DNA from: DATDEW01 sp046590205
GTDB taxonomy: Bacteria; Bacteroidota; Ignavibacteria; Palsa-1295
Assembly: GCA_046590205.1 (NCBI GenBank)
Contig: JBKJTT010000096.1
Coordinates: 1-26,751 of the forward strand
Direction: 5' to 3'
Length of the DNA stretch: 26,751 nucleotides
In this document: one piece after another, positions 1 through 8,476 of the stretch
Numbering within the stretch: position 1 is the first letter of the stretch
How the letters are laid out: each line of letters begins with the position of its first letter
Position numbers and translations under genes: made by a program
Notes under the pieces: model-generated
The model's input: the letters and a program-made list of their open reading frames with translations, nothing else
What the model was told of the DNA's origin: nothing
Database searches by the model: none

Positions 1-363
1 AGGGTTCAGCGGCAGTGGAGTAAGAATACATCGACGGAAAAATCTGGTATACCACAGAAGTATTTGTTTTAATCTTTAGGGTTGGATGTTTAAGCTTGAT
101 AGTTGCCCATAAGAACACCTACAAATATAACACATTGAAAAGCCAAATCCAATAGGTGCCCGTTATTTTGTCCACAACTCTTTATTTTTGATTAAAAATA
201 GTTTCAAAGGTGCAAATACAAACTAAAAGCGACAATTTATGATGAGCACCAATACGTAGGGGCATGCCCGTCCGTCCCGCGAGCTCCATTATGAGCGACA
301 CACTGGTAGCGCAGGGCGTAAGGGAATTGAAAAATAAAGCAAAAACTATTCTACGGACACTAC
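1..363. other. Intergenic or unassigned stretch, no gene seen
   Basis: No reading frame here looks like a real protein on either strand. The stretch is A/T-rich. It contains a 10-base palindrome (GGGCATGCCC, 260-269) and an A/T hairpin near 183-200. A TATTTTTG at 183-190 matches the Bacteroidota -7 promoter consensus TAnnTTTG, but no properly spaced TTTG lies upstream and it is about 175 bases from the next start, so I do not call it a promoter. The stretch may carry the promoter of the metal-efflux block. An outer-membrane factor gene, which often precedes this type of adaptor, is not here. Confidence 0.6.
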
Positions 364-807
364 TTGTTAAACATTGACCTTATAAATGACTACGATATAA
401 ATACCCTCAAAAAAATAGCGACCATTTCGATTATCTGCCTTTTGATTATGCAATCTGGTAGTGTTGCTGTTTTTTCTGTCGTGAATTTCATCTCTGGCGA
501 ACATCATTCCCTTACATTTTCATTAGAAGATAATACCTTTGTTACAGTCATGCACCATACTGACGAAGGTGAACATCAAGATGAAGGATGCTGCGTTACC
601 GATGAACACCACCAATTTTACTCGTCGCAAAGTGAGCTGATAAGTACATCCACAAAGAATCCTATCAAGTCCCCACTCTCAAATTCTTTGGTAAGCAGCC
701 ATAAATTTGATATGAAGAGAGTGTGTAGTTTCTTATCGTCTTCTTCTTACTCATCAGTACCAATAACGTCTATCCCCTCTGCATCCGTCAGTATTCTACG
801 CATTTAA
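364..807 (+). CDS. Small His/Cys-rich membrane-anchored protein, probably metal-related
   Basis: This is a 147-residue protein that I do not recognise as a named family. It has one hydrophobic segment at about residues 17-43, which could be a signal anchor or uncleaved signal peptide. A metal-binding-like stretch follows at about residues 63-84, containing HHTDEGEH, the pair CC, and DEHHQ. The C-terminal third is serine-rich. It lies 101 bases upstream of a CzcB-type adaptor whose own N-terminus is also His-rich. From that context I infer a periplasmic metal-binding or metal-sensing accessory protein, but nothing in the sequence proves it. The start is a TTG without a clear ribosome binding site, and no in-frame ATG would keep the hydrophobic segment, so the start is uncertain. 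Confidence 0.5.
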   Translation: MLNIDLINDYDINTLKKIATISIICLLIMQSGSVAVFSVVNFISGEHHSLTFSLEDNTFVTVMHHTDEGEHQDEGCCVTDEHHQFYSSQSELISTSTKNPIKSPLSNSLVSSHKFDMKRVCSFLSSSSYSSVPITSIPSASVSILRI

Positions 808-908
808 AGCCGTCTCCTTTCCCTCAATCTCAATGTGATTAGTGCATCTATCCGTATCGGATAGTGTATGGTCATCCTCTATATGTATTCGCATCCAAAA
901 TTTGTACA

Positions 909-2468
909 ATGAGCATTAGTAAAAAAAATAAAATAGTCGGGATAGGTATCCTCGCAGTTTTTCTTGGTGGGTTACTAACCTATTTCCTGACGAGTAGTTC
1001 TGAACCAACTCACGAGGACCATGCAGGCCAAGACGATCACGGTAGTGCTACCAGACATGATGATCATGGTGGTGAAGAACACGCTGACGTACCTAAAGGA
1101 CCGCACGGCGGAAAACTCTTCAAAAAAGATGGGCTTTCGGTCGAGCTAAGTATTTTTGAGAGTGGTGTACCACCGGAATTCAGGATGTACGTCCTCTATA
1201 ATAACTCTTCCATCGATTTACGAAGTGTGCAAGCAAGTGTGACACTATACCGGCTTGCAACTGAACCGGAGAAGATAACGCTCACTCCGAAAGAGGATTA
1301 CTTGGTTGGTGATAAGGAGATATACGAGCCACATTCCTTCACGGTTGCTATTGCAGTAACACATTTGGGGAAAGTTTATCAATGGAAGTATGAGCAACTC
1401 GAAGGTAGAGTAGAGTTAAGCAGCGAAGCTATTACCTCATCAGGTATCAAATCAGAACGCGCAACAAGTCAATTTATCGAAAGCACCATTGAACTTGTCG
1501 GCGAGGTCAGAGCAAATGAGAATGCCCTCGTGCGTATTATGCCCTTAGCCAGAGGGTATATCTCTGATGTAAAAGTGAATCTGGGTGATAATGTTCGTAA
1601 AGGTCAGCTTCTTGCTGTTATTCAGAGCAGAGAGCTTGCGGAAACAAAGGGGGAATACCTCTCATCGGAAAAACATCTTGAACTTGCCCAGGCTGAATTT
1701 ACACGCTCTGAAGAACTCTGGAAGAAGCAAATAATTTCCGAGAAAGAGTTCTTCGCGGCTCGGCAAGAAAAAGCCGGAGCAGAAATCAAGCGTGAAAGTG
1801 CGCTCTATAAACTACTTGCATTAGGATTAAGCAAAACACAGATACAGTCATTCTTGAGCGAGAAAGATGGAAATCTCGCACGCTATGAACTTCGTGCACC
1901 GATGAACGGAGTAATCATTGAGAAAAGAATCGTCGAAGGAAACGCTATTACAAGTGATGAAGCGATGAACTCGCCACTCATGGTTATTGCAGACATGTCA
2001 TCGGTCTGGGTAATGCTTTCTGTACCAATGAATGACGTCAGCTCTGTTAAACCCGGACAACAAGGGGTCATTACTATTGACGGCTCCGACATATCGGCAG
2101 TTGGAAAGATTGTCTATGTTGACCCTGTCATAGACGAAGCAACCCGCACTGCAAAAGCGAGAGTTGTCATGAACAACAATAACCGCTTATGGAAAGCAGG
2201 AATGTTTGTTAAGGCAACAATCACCATGGGAAAAGTACCTGTGCCCATTGCAGTCCGGCTATCTGCATTACAAACATTTCGAGATTGGAATGTAGTATTT
2301 CTGCGCAATAGTAATACTTTTGAGATTCGACCTGTCGAATTAGGAAAGCGTGGGCAGGAGTGGGTTGAAGTACTATCTGGCTTGCGACTCAATGATGAGT
2401 ACGTGACTAAAAACAGCTATCTGATCAAAGCTGACATTGAGAAATCAGGCGCATCACACGACCACTAA
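909..2468 (+). CDS. czcB: Efflux RND periplasmic adaptor subunit, CzcB/CusB family
   Basis: This is the membrane-fusion (HlyD-like) adaptor that links an inner-membrane RND metal pump to an outer-membrane channel. In the 519-residue product, a membrane anchor at 8-28 is followed by a His/Asp-rich segment at 34-66 (HEDH, DDHG, HDDHGGEEH) that probably binds metal. A beta-rich domain special to the heavy-metal adaptors spans about 66-165. Half-lipoyl segments flank a coiled-coil hairpin (about 205-335, helices about 245-305), then a beta-barrel runs to about 440 and a membrane-proximal domain ends in SHDH. A longer frame opens at a GTG at 864, but the ATG at 909 puts the membrane anchor at the normal place. 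The pump gene follows after 14 bases, so the two are one operon. The His-rich N-terminus and the partner's motif favour Zn/Co/Cd/Ni over copper. Confidence 0.9.
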   Translation: MSISKKNKIVGIGILAVFLGGLLTYFLTSSSEPTHEDHAGQDDHGSATRHDDHGGEEHADVPKGPHGGKLFKKDGLSVELSIFESGVPPEFRMYVLYNNSSIDLRSVQASVTLYRLATEPEKITLTPKEDYLVGDKEIYEPHSFTVAIAVTHLGKVYQWKYEQLEGRVELSSEAITSSGIKSERATSQFIESTIELVGEVRANENALVRIMPLARGYISDVKVNLGDNVRKGQLLAVIQSRELAETKGEYLSSEKHLELAQAEFTRSEELWKKQIISEKEFFAARQEKAGAEIKRESALYKLLALGLSKTQIQSFLSEKDGNLARYELRAPMNGVIIEKRIVEGNAITSDEAMNSPLMVIADMSSVWVMLSVPMNDVSSVKPGQQGVITIDGSDISAVGKIVYVDPVIDEATRTAKARVVMNNNNRLWKAGMFVKATITMGKVPVPIAVRLSALQTFRDWNVVFLRNSNTFEIRPVELGKRGQEWVEVLSGLRLNDEYVTKNSYLIKADIEKSGASHDH

Positions 2469-2482
2469 AACTATGTACCACA

Positions 2483-5400
2483 ATGCTTGAAAAAATTCTC
2501 CATGGTTCGATACGCAATCGTTGGTTTGTATTGGGGGCAGTGCTTTGTATTGCTGCTCTTGGGGTGTATAACTTTCAACGATTACCGATTGATGCAGTCC
2601 CTGATATAACCAATGTACAGGTACAGATAAACACTGAAGCCATTGGATATTCCCCTTTAGAGGTAGAGCGACGCATCACTTTTCCTGTTGAGACAGCGCT
2701 GACCGGTGTACCGGGCACCGAATACACGCGTTCGATCTCACGCTATGGTCTATCACAGGTGACTGTTGTTTTCAAAGATGGGACAAACATATACTTCGCT
2801 CGTCAGCTCCTGATTGAACGCTTGCAGGAAGTAAAAGATATGCTTCCGCCGGGTCTCTCTCCGACGATGGGACCAATTTCGACAGGTCTTGGTGAAATCT
2901 ACATGTGGACTGTCGAAGCAGATTCCAATGCGCTTAAAGAAGATGGCACGCCATACTCTCTAAGCGATCTTCGCACGATGCAGGATTGGATAGTCAAGCC
3001 ACAGCTAAAAACAATCGAAGGTGTTGCAGAGGTTAATACCATCGGCGGGTACGAAAAGCAATTCCATATTACCCCTTCGCCCGAAAAACTTCAGGCGTAC
3101 GGAGTATCATTCCATGCGGTCTTCGAAGCAATAGAAAAAAACAACAGTAACATTGGTGCAGGGTATATCGAACATAACGGGCAGCAGTATCTTATACGCG
3201 TGCCCGGTCAGGCGTCAGGTACAGAAGATATAGGTAATATAGTCATTGACGTAAAGGATGGCACTGCCTTACGCATCAAAGACGTTGCAGAAATTGGTGA
3301 AGGTAAAGAGTTACGAACCGGAGCGGCGACAGAAAACGGCAAAGAAGTTGTACTCGGCACTGTCTTTATGCTTATCGGTGAGAATAGCGGTATTGTCTCA
3401 CAACGTGTTGATGATAAGATGCAAGAGATTAACCGCTCACTTCCGGCTGGCGTATCCGCAAGAACTGTGTATAACAGGACAAACCTTGTTGATGCGACTA
3501 TCGCAACCGTCGAGCGTAATTTGGTTGAAGGCGCGCTGCTTGTTATCGTCATACTCTTTCTCTTCCTTGGCAATATCCGTGCAGCGATTCTGACTGCTCT
3601 TGTGATACCACTCTCGATGCTCTTTACGATAACAGGAATGGTATCAATGAAAGTAAGCGGAAATTTATTGAGTCTCGGCGCCCTGGATTTCGGTATCATC
3701 GTTGATGGTGCTGTTATCATTGTCGAGAACTGTATACGGCGATTAGCAGAGGAGCAGCATAAGCTCGGGCGGCTTCTTTCAATGAAAGAGCGATTTGAGA
3801 TTGTTTTTCAAGCATCAAAAGAAGTACGAAAAGCCACGATGTTTGGCGAAGCGATTATCATGATAGTCTATCTACCTATCCTAACGCTCACAGGCATTGA
3901 AGGCAAGATGTTCTACCCGATGGCAATTACTGTTATTATTGCGCTTGGATCAGCGATGGTGCTCTCGGTAACATTCGTACCGGCTGCCGTTGCTATTTTA
4001 CTGCGTGGCAAAATATCTGAAAAAGAGATATTTATTGTCAAATGGGCAAAGCAGGTCTATAGTCCTGTTCTTGATTTCTCATTAAAGAATAAAGCTATTA
4101 TTCTCATTGGCGCGGGGTTCCTCGTTGCTGCAAGTTTCTTCATCGCCTCACGAATGGGAAGCGAGTTCCTTCCTGTTCTCGATGAAGGTGACATTGCAAT
4201 TCATGGTTTGCGCATTCCGGGTACCAGCTTAACGCAAGCGATTGAAATGCAGGATGCTATGGAAATGAAGCTCAAAGAGCTGCCGGAAGTTGATAAGGTA
4301 TTTGCAAAAATCGGCACGGCAGAGATCGCTACCGACCCAATGCCACCGAGTGTTGCTGACGTATTTGTAATGATGAAGCAGCGAGACCAGTGGCGCGATC
4401 CGAGTATGCCAAAAGAGGAACTGGTAAAGAAAATGGAGAAAGCTCTCGAAGCAGTACCGGGGAGTAAATACCAATTTCTGCAACCGATACAAATGCGCTT
4501 CAACGAACTCATCTCCGGTATCCGCAGCGATGTTGGTATCAAAGTATTTGGCGATGATATGGATATGATGAAAGAAACTGCCGAACAGATTGCAGCTTCG
4601 ATCACAACAATCCAAGGAGCGGCTGATGTGGAGATTGAGCAAGTAACTGGTTTACCGATGCTCACGATTAAACTCAATAAATATGCACTCTCTCGGTACG
4701 GAATGAGCGTAGCAGATGTGCAAGAAGTTATTGAGATTGCAGTCGGCGGTAAAAAAGCCGGACAGATATTTGAAGGTGATAGGAAATTTGATATTATTGT
4801 GAGGATGCCGGAAGCATTGCGTCAGGATATAGAATCAATTCGCAATATTCCGATACCTTTACCGAATCAGGTGCAAGCGTCAATGGGCGGCGGCGGTTCT
4901 ATTCCGCTTCGAGCAGTTGCCGATATTGACCTCGCAAGCGGACCAAACCAAATATCACGTGAGAGCGGTAAACGATTAGTTGTTGTGACAGCGAATGTAA
5001 GAGACCGTGACCTTGGATCATTCATTGAGGAAGCACAGCAAAAAGTTATTAAAGAGGTTGCATTGCCTGCGGGATATTGGATTGAGTGGGGCGGACAGTT
5101 CCAGCAACTCATCAGCGCATCGAAACGACTGCAAATTATTGTGCCGATAGCATTACTGCTTGTGATACTCTTACTCTATATGAGTTTCAAGAGCGTCAAA
5201 GATGCCTTGCTTATCTTTTCGGGTGTGCCTCTTGCGGTAACAGGTGGTATCATAGCATTATGGCTACGAGATATTCCACTTTCAATCTCGGCAGGCGTTG
5301 GATTCATAGCTTTATCGGGAATGGCAGTGCTAAACGGACTTGTGATGATCTCGTTCATCCGTCAGAAGCGTTCGGAAGGTGCATCAATTGACTCCGCTAT

Positions 5401-5611
5401 CAATGAAGGTGCATTGACACGCCTTCGTCCCGTCCTGATGACGGCACTTGTAGCGTCGTTCGGCTTTGTCCCGATGGCTCTTGCTACGTCAATTGGTGCA
5501 GAAGTACAGCGTCCGCTTGCAACGGTTGTAATTGGCGGAATAATCTCTTCAACTGTCTTAACGCTCGTTGTTCTTCCGGTACTTTACCGTTTATTTCATA
5601 AGAATGAGTAA
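2483..5611 (+). CDS. czcA: Heavy-metal efflux RND pump, CzcA/CusA family
   Basis: This is the proton-driven inner-membrane pump that exports metal cations from the periplasm or cytoplasm. At 1042 residues it is full length for the family. TM1 is at about 13-30, periplasmic porter domains follow, TM2-6 lie at about 345-505, a second periplasmic half follows, and the last TM group begins at about 870. TM4 carries DFGIIVDGAVIIVEN at 402-416. The residues D402, D408 and E415 fit the DFGxxxDGAxxxxEN signature of divalent-cation (CzcA-like) pumps; the Cu/Ag pump CusA has a different TM4 motif. Zn/Co/Cd/Ni is therefore the likely substrate, but the exact metal cannot be read from sequence. The gene follows czcB by 14 bases. 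No outer-membrane factor gene is in the window. Confidence 0.95.
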   Translation: MLEKILHGSIRNRWFVLGAVLCIAALGVYNFQRLPIDAVPDITNVQVQINTEAIGYSPLEVERRITFPVETALTGVPGTEYTRSISRYGLSQVTVVFKDGTNIYFARQLLIERLQEVKDMLPPGLSPTMGPISTGLGEIYMWTVEADSNALKEDGTPYSLSDLRTMQDWIVKPQLKTIEGVAEVNTIGGYEKQFHITPSPEKLQAYGVSFHAVFEAIEKNNSNIGAGYIEHNGQQYLIRVPGQASGTEDIGNIVIDVKDGTALRIKDVAEIGEGKELRTGAATENGKEVVLGTVFMLIGENSGIVSQRVDDKMQEINRSLPAGVSARTVYNRTNLVDATIATVERNLVEGALLVIVILFLFLGNIRAAILTALVIPLSMLFTITGMVSMKVSGNLLSLGALDFGIIVDGAVIIVENCIRRLAEEQHKLGRLLSMKERFEIVFQASKEVRKATMFGEAIIMIVYLPILTLTGIEGKMFYPMAITVIIALGSAMVLSVTFVPAAVAILLRGKISEKEIFIVKWAKQVYSPVLDFSLKNKAIILIGAGFLVAASFFIASRMGSEFLPVLDEGDIAIHGLRIPGTSLTQAIEMQDAMEMKLKELPEVDKVFAKIGTAEIATDPMPPSVADVFVMMKQRDQWRDPSMPKEELVKKMEKALEAVPGSKYQFLQPIQMRFNELISGIRSDVGIKVFGDDMDMMKETAEQIAASITTIQGAADVEIEQVTGLPMLTIKLNKYALSRYGMSVADVQEVIEIAVGGKKAGQIFEGDRKFDIIVRMPEALRQDIESIRNIPIPLPNQVQASMGGGGSIPLRAVADIDLASGPNQISRESGKRLVVVTANVRDRDLGSFIEEAQQKVIKEVALPAGYWIEWGGQFQQLISASKRLQIIVPIALLLVILLLYMSFKSVKDALLIFSGVPLAVTGGIIALWLRDIPLSISAGVGFIALSGMAVLNGLVMISFIRQKRSEGASIDSAINEGALTRLRPVLMTALVASFGFVPMALATSIGAEVQRPLATVVIGGIISSTVLTLVVLPVLYRLFHKNE

Positions 5612-5623
5612 TAATATTTTGCT

Positions 5624-5661
5624 CCCAGAGCAGGTGGATATTTCACTACCTGCTCATTGGG
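5624..5661. terminator. Inverted repeat between convergent genes, possible bidirectional terminator
   Basis: The arms CCCAGAGCAGGT and ACCTGCTCATTGGG pair over 12 bases with a two-base bulge and a 12-base loop. The hairpin begins 12 bases after the czcA stop and ends just before the stop of the convergent gene. Neither side has a good T-run, so termination is inferred from position rather than from a canonical intrinsic terminator. Confidence 0.45.
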
Positions 5662-5666
5662 AAATA

Positions 5667-6020
5667 CTACATCACTCCAAAGATTCGCTTAAGAAGAAAG
5701 AAAAACAGGAAATACACTCCAACGGTTACTCCCGCCGAAACAAGCATCGAAATAACAAACGACCAGTTCTGACGAAGACAATAGCTAAATACGGGAAAGA
5801 ATGCAAGCGATGGAATGACCATCCAAAATATATCCATCGAGAGTTGCGCTACCGGTTCGTTCTCTTTTTTATCAAGGTAGAGCCAGATGAATGCAAGCAA
5901 CGATGTCAGCGGAAGTGAAGCAAGTAGGGCTGCCATAATTGATGACCGCTTGCCTATCTCCGATACACTGGCAACGACGACCGCTGTCAGAAGAATCTTT
6001 ATAACGAAGCGGAAGTCCAT
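5667..6020 (-). CDS. Small four-helix inner-membrane protein, DUF3147-like
   Basis: This 117-residue, very hydrophobic protein has about four membrane segments (roughly 5-22, 28-49, 61-82 and 88-112). A charged loop, LDKKENEP, follows the second segment. The size and pattern resemble the DUF3147 family of small membrane proteins of unknown function; I make that assignment by eye and it is tentative. It faces the metal-efflux pump tail to tail. It lies 38 bases downstream of the repeat protein on the same strand, so it could share that transcript. The ATG start at 6020 has no obvious ribosome binding site. No catalytic motif is visible. Confidence 0.65.
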   Translation of the reverse strand: MDFRFVIKILLTAVVVASVSEIGKRSSIMAALLASLPLTSLLAFIWLYLDKKENEPVAQLSMDIFWMVIPSLAFFPVFSYCLRQNWSFVISMLVSAGVTVGVYFLFFFLLKRIFGVM

Positions 6021-6058
6021 CTTCTGTTATTCCTATTTAATGACAACAAGTTAGCGTT

Positions 6059-7018
6059 TCATTTCTTCTTCTTCTTCTTCCTTGGTCTCATAACCCTGTT
6101 GACTGGTAGCTTTGCGGCTTTGAGGAATTTATTCCAGCTGCCGAACTTTGAGTAGGCAGTGGTCGGGATAATCGTGCCGAGCTTGGCATACTCTACCACT
6201 GTTGGTGTTCTGCCTAAGAGCTTTCTGACTCTGCGAATATCATCGATAGCTTGTTGCTTTGGCGACTTCTCGCCTGCCTTCACTAAGAAATTCAGGTACC
6301 CCTTAAACCTTTGGTAGTACTCATTGCTACCGTACTTACTGTGCGCCTTGATATCATCAAGGGTGGGAGTGCGCCGGATCTTTGCCTTTACTTGCTTATA
6401 GTTTTCGATAAGCTGTTTGGTCGTGGTAGTCTCCGGAGTAATGGGCGGTATGTAATCACCACGAAGCTTGAGATATTCATCATAGCTCGTGAAATAATTT
6501 CTGTAACTTGCCATCGCGTACTTTGATAGCTCTGTAAACTCGCGCGAGTTCGGCACGCGGCGAAGCTTCCGCTTGACGCGGTCGTAGTCGGCATGCATTT
6601 CCTCGTGGGTTAGTTTCTGCGAGTACCATGATGGATGCGGCTCGCGTTTAATAGCTTTCAGAAACTTCGTCCAGTTACCGTACGTCTTCGTAAAGCGGCT
6701 TACCGGGATTTTGCTCATCTTCATGAACTCTTCATAAGTCGGCTGTGCCCCGAGCTTCTCCTCGCACCGCTTGTACTCCGCGATAAGCTCTTTTTTATTG
6801 ATGGCAAATCTCGGCCCACGAATATTCATCTCACCAATCGAACGCATGAACGGATACCATCCACCGTAAGCAAGTTTGATGTCATAAAAGGAGTACTTTC
6901 CTTCTTTGAGCATATCCTCACTTTTCGGCTGACCGGGCAATACACGCTGTAGCCGATAGAACTCCCGCTTGATGCCCTCGCGAAGTTTCTGTTTGGTAGT
7001 TTTCTTTGATGTGCCCAT
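6059..7018 (-). CDS. Protein made of five homing-endonuclease-associated (HNH_repeat-like) repeats
   Basis: The 319-residue basic protein consists of about five copies of a roughly 50-residue repeat: 14-62, 76-124, 138-187, 201-250 and 255-303. Each copy has a helix rich in K/R/E, then a turn with the pattern 'l-g-r-x-P-t' (QPKSED, AQPTYEE, RVPNSRE, RTPTLDD, RTPTVVE), then an S/T-rich helix, then a Tyr/Phe-Gly-x-Trp-like ending (YGGWYPF, YGNWTKF, FTSYDEY, FKGYLNF, FGSWNKF). This matches the Pfam 'homing endonuclease associated repeat', usually found beside HNH or LAGLIDADG nuclease domains as a helix-turn-helix-like DNA-binding module. No nuclease domain is present here. The protein ends in RPRKKKKKK. 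DNA or RNA binding is inferred. It lies 47 bases downstream of the M20 gene on the same strand. Confidence 0.8.
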   Translation of the reverse strand: MGTSKKTTKQKLREGIKREFYRLQRVLPGQPKSEDMLKEGKYSFYDIKLAYGGWYPFMRSIGEMNIRGPRFAINKKELIAEYKRCEEKLGAQPTYEEFMKMSKIPVSRFTKTYGNWTKFLKAIKREPHPSWYSQKLTHEEMHADYDRVKRKLRRVPNSREFTELSKYAMASYRNYFTSYDEYLKLRGDYIPPITPETTTTKQLIENYKQVKAKIRRTPTLDDIKAHSKYGSNEYYQRFKGYLNFLVKAGEKSPKQQAIDDIRRVRKLLGRTPTVVEYAKLGTIIPTTAYSKFGSWNKFLKAAKLPVNRVMRPRKKKKKK

Positions 7019-7065
7019 AACGTTTAGTTACTGATGTGCAAGTGAGTGAGAACAAATATACAACT

Positions 7066-8427
7066 TTATTTCAAATTCTCATAGAACAACGCCCCGCACT
7101 TCACTCCTCGGTGGAAGTTATTGAGGTTCATCTTTTCATTGGGTGAGTGCGCATCTTGGTCGGGTAGCCCGAAGCCCATCAGGACTGTTGGTGCACCGAG
7201 GATAGATGCGAACGAATTCACGATAGGTATCGAGCCGCCTTCGCGTGTGAGGAATGGCTGCTTGCCAAAAATATCGGCGAGCGCTTTTGTCGCGGCCTTC
7301 ATACCGTCGGAATCTATTGGTGTTGTCGCAGGCATTCCGCCGTGCAGATCGGTGACGGTTATTTTTATTCCGGCAGGTTTTATTTTGTTGAAGAACGCTT
7401 CAAACTTCTTCGCAATCTCATCAGGCGTTTGGTTCGGGACTAAACGCATTGATATCTTCGCACTTGCTTTTGATGGAAGCACTGTCTTTGCGCCTTCGCC
7501 TTGGAAGCCACCCCAAATGCCGTTGCAATCGAGTGTTGGTCTTGCCCACATACGTTCAAGTTCTGTGTATCCTTCTTCGCCCGGAGAAGCATCGGTCTGG
7601 AGGTCAGTGATGAATGCTTTCTGGTCAAACGGCAGCTTCTTGTATTCGTCGCGTTCACGTTCGACGATTGGCACAACGTTATCATAAAATCCGTCAATGA
7701 GAATTCTTCCCATCTCATCTTTAAGCTTTGAGATCATCACGGCAAGCGCATTGATGGGATTCTCGACCGCCCCGCCAAAGAAGCCGGAGTGCAAGTCGCG
7801 GTTTGGTCCAGTTACATCAACTTGCATATAGCAAAGGCCGCGTAAGCCATAACAGAGCGAGGGTTGGTCATAGCCGAACATCGGTGTATCAGATACGAGT
7901 ACGGTATCACATGCGAGCATTTCTTTATAGTCAGAGAGAAATTTATCGAGGTTTGGTGAGCCGATCTCCTCTTCGCCTTCGATCATCACTTTTACATTAA
8001 CCGGAAGTTTGTCGTTTGTCTTCAGATGTGCTTCTATAGCTTTAAGCTGCATCCACACCTGACCTTTATCATCGACAGAGCCGCGTGCAAAGATATTATC
8101 GCCAACGATGGTCGGCTCGAACGGAGGATTCGTCCACAAATCGAGCGGATCAACTGGCTGCACATCGTAGTGACCATAAAAAAGAACGGTATGCGCGCTT
8201 GCTCCGCCATCAAGACGCTCGCCATAGACGACAGGATGCCCGGCAGTCTCATAGATACCGACATTGTTCATTCCCATGCGTACAAGTTCATCGCGGACGA
8301 ACTCCCCGGCGCGGCGTGTCTCACCGTTATATTCGGGTGAAGTGGAGATGGATGGGATGCGTAAAAATTCTTTGAGTTCGTCTTCGTAGCGATCCTTATT
8401 GTGGTCGATAAAAGAAAGTATGTCCAT
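7066..8427 (-). CDS. M20 family metallo-dipeptidase
   Basis: This is a cytoplasmic di-zinc peptidase of the M20 family, close in layout to dipeptidases of the carnosinase / DapE-like group (453 residues, the usual length). Metal and catalytic residues are visible: H86 and D88 in GHYDVQP, D119 in ARGSVDDKG, the E153-E154 pair in GEEEIGS, D180 in VSDTPM, and H427 in DAHSPNE. The lid (dimerisation) domain spans about 200-365 and includes DLHSG. The open frame extends 55 residues further upstream, but those residues look untranslated and overlap the divergent esterase gene, so the ATG at 8427 is preferred. The precise substrate cannot be told from sequence. The 49-base gap to the divergent gene must hold both promoters. 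Confidence 0.92.
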   Translation of the reverse strand: MDILSFIDHNKDRYEDELKEFLRIPSISTSPEYNGETRRAGEFVRDELVRMGMNNVGIYETAGHPVVYGERLDGGASAHTVLFYGHYDVQPVDPLDLWTNPPFEPTIVGDNIFARGSVDDKGQVWMQLKAIEAHLKTNDKLPVNVKVMIEGEEEIGSPNLDKFLSDYKEMLACDTVLVSDTPMFGYDQPSLCYGLRGLCYMQVDVTGPNRDLHSGFFGGAVENPINALAVMISKLKDEMGRILIDGFYDNVVPIVERERDEYKKLPFDQKAFITDLQTDASPGEEGYTELERMWARPTLDCNGIWGGFQGEGAKTVLPSKASAKISMRLVPNQTPDEIAKKFEAFFNKIKPAGIKITVTDLHGGMPATTPIDSDGMKAATKALADIFGKQPFLTREGGSIPIVNSFASILGAPTVLMGFGLPDQDAHSPNEKMNLNNFHRGVKCGALFYENLK

Positions 8428-8476
8428 TCTTGTTTGTTTTGTGTTATATGTGCCGTCATTAAACGAAAAATAACTT

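Noticed and set aside
864..908. A GTG start giving a longer czcB product.
   Set aside because: The extra 15 residues precede a normal membrane-anchor N-terminus, and the ATG at 909 fits the family better.
3208..3720. Long open frame on the minus strand inside czcA, and similar long antisense frames inside the GT2 gene (20343-20889).
   Set aside because: These are shadows of strongly coding sequence; their products are low-complexity Ser/Thr/Arg strings without family features.
5667..8427. Whether the repeat protein, its neighbours and the metal block form a defence or mobile island.
   Set aside because: There is no nuclease, recombinase, toxin-antitoxin pair, direct repeats or target duplication, and the flanking genes are ordinary chromosomal genes.
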